This document shows positions 13,414-13,788 of a stretch of DNA of 13,788 nucleotides, piece by piece. The notes below the pieces were generated by a model. It saw nothing but the letters and a program-made list of their open reading frames with translations. It had not been told where the DNA came from and ran no database searches. The position numbers were made by a program, and so were the translations under genes. Positions within the stretch are counted from its first letter, which is position 1; every line of letters starts with the position of its first letter. The DNA is from CAYSHJ01 sp964589725. GTDB taxonomy: Bacteria > Planctomycetota > Planctomycetia > Planctomycetales > Planctomycetaceae. The DNA lies in NCBI GenBank assembly GCA_964589725.1, contig CAZPUJ010000151.1, forward strand, positions 1 through 13,788, written 5' to 3'.

Positions 13414-13788
13414 TCCTGATAGTTGCCAATACTTCGGCACTTTCGCTGTCCAATCCGGCGATCTCGTCCATGATCGCTTCGGGGCTGCGGTGCGTCACTT
13501 CCTCGCCGCCGTTGGGGTTCTTCACTGATAGGTCGAACGTCGTCGGGTCGATTGTGGCGGCATCCACGACTTCGGCGAGTCGGCGTTGGTCTGCTGCAAC
13601 TCGACGAACTCGGCGAGGTCGTCGTCGTTGAGCGGGTTCGTCTTGCCCATGTTGCGGCCGGGGTCGAGCTGGTAGTACCAGACCTTCCGCGTCGGTGCTC
13701 CCTTCTCAAAGAAGAGCACGACGGTCTTCACGCCCGCCCCCTGAAACGTGCCGCCGGGGCAGTCGAGCACGGCGTACAGGTTGCAGCT
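13403..13788 (-). pseudogene. hsdM: type I DNA methyltransferase C-terminus, frameshifted and partial
   Basis: Only the C-terminal part is in the window. The first frame gives YAVLDCPGGTFQGAGVKT, VVLFFEKGAPTRKVWYYQLD and PLNDDDLAEFVELQ, which are typical of HsdM. It reaches ADSPKSW and then runs out of homology to a TGA at 13522-13524. From about 13567 another frame resumes HsdM-like sequence (VDAATIDPTTFDLSVKNPNG, then PEAIMDEIAGLD) and ends at 13403-13405, overlapping the next start. A small deletion near 13565-13572 would explain this. HsdM uses S-adenosylmethionine to protect host DNA, and without its C-terminus the complex may fail. A sequencing error is possible, as no homopolymer run is present there. 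Confidence 0.8.

Noticed and set aside
13407..13709. N-terminal extension of the four-helix-bundle ORF to 321 aa
   Set aside because: This stretch is hsdM read in a third frame; the GGAGG-supported ATG at 13406 is the start.

Overview
The window looks like an accessory region of a planctomycete-type chromosome (about 55-60 % GC). This rests on recognisable protein style rather than any marker gene: a long-tailed tyrosine recombinase, a short 'LTETLR..I.DSGLP' XRE regulator, a four-helix-bundle protein and a type I restriction-modification (RM) locus. No rRNA or housekeeping protein gene is present. The only core-type gene is a tRNA-Gln(CTG) at 7962-8032, which separates two accessory blocks.

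Left block (1 to about 7960, + strand) reads as an integrative element. In order: the tail of an unknown gene (1-71); a 423-aa unknown protein with an internal 132-bp tandem duplication (129-1400); a 74-aa AlpA/excisionase-like HTH protein (1499-1723); a 507-aa protein joining a ParB-type N-terminal domain to a Spo11/topoisomerase VI-A-like wHTH + TOPRIM core (1720-3243); a 463-aa protein with a divergent family-A-polymerase-like palm (3299-4690); a 72-aa XRE regulator (4767-4985); an autoinhibited Fic protein (4982-6145); and a tyrosine recombinase (6286 onward). Stop/start overlaps (ATGA or GTGA) link several of these. A short inverted motif, GTAAG...CTTAC, lies ahead of the excisionase operon (two copies 20 bp apart) and directly abuts the XRE start codon, suggesting a lysogeny-like switch. 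Three GTGAGCGACAA direct repeats, spaced 40 and 30 bp, precede the integrase.

Junction (about 7900-8420): the integrase frame has no stop before the tRNA. It runs through the tRNA promoter, the tRNA, a strong terminator and, antisense, a decayed second integrase fragment (8148-8415, - strand). The two integrases point at the tRNA from opposite sides, so at least two elements have probably used this locus.

Right block (8467-13788, - strand) is a type I RM operon, transcribed hsdM (partial, frameshifted) -> four-helix-bundle gene -> hsdS -> hydroxylaminobenzene-mutase-like membrane protein -> hsdR. Two genes foreign to RM function sit inside it. The four-helix-bundle gene and a set of palindromes occupy exactly the hsdM/hsdS junction, bounded by a 13-bp direct repeat (12434-12446 and 13401-13413) and containing a 46-bp near-perfect inverted repeat. 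A related short palindromic repeat also sits in frame inside hsdR.

The most novel candidate is the excisionase / ParB-Spo11-like / polymerase-like operon: a DNA-processing module with a conserved-looking catalytic tyrosine and TOPRIM residues but no topoisomerase VI B partner in the window. Family calls come from motif reading only; no search was run.
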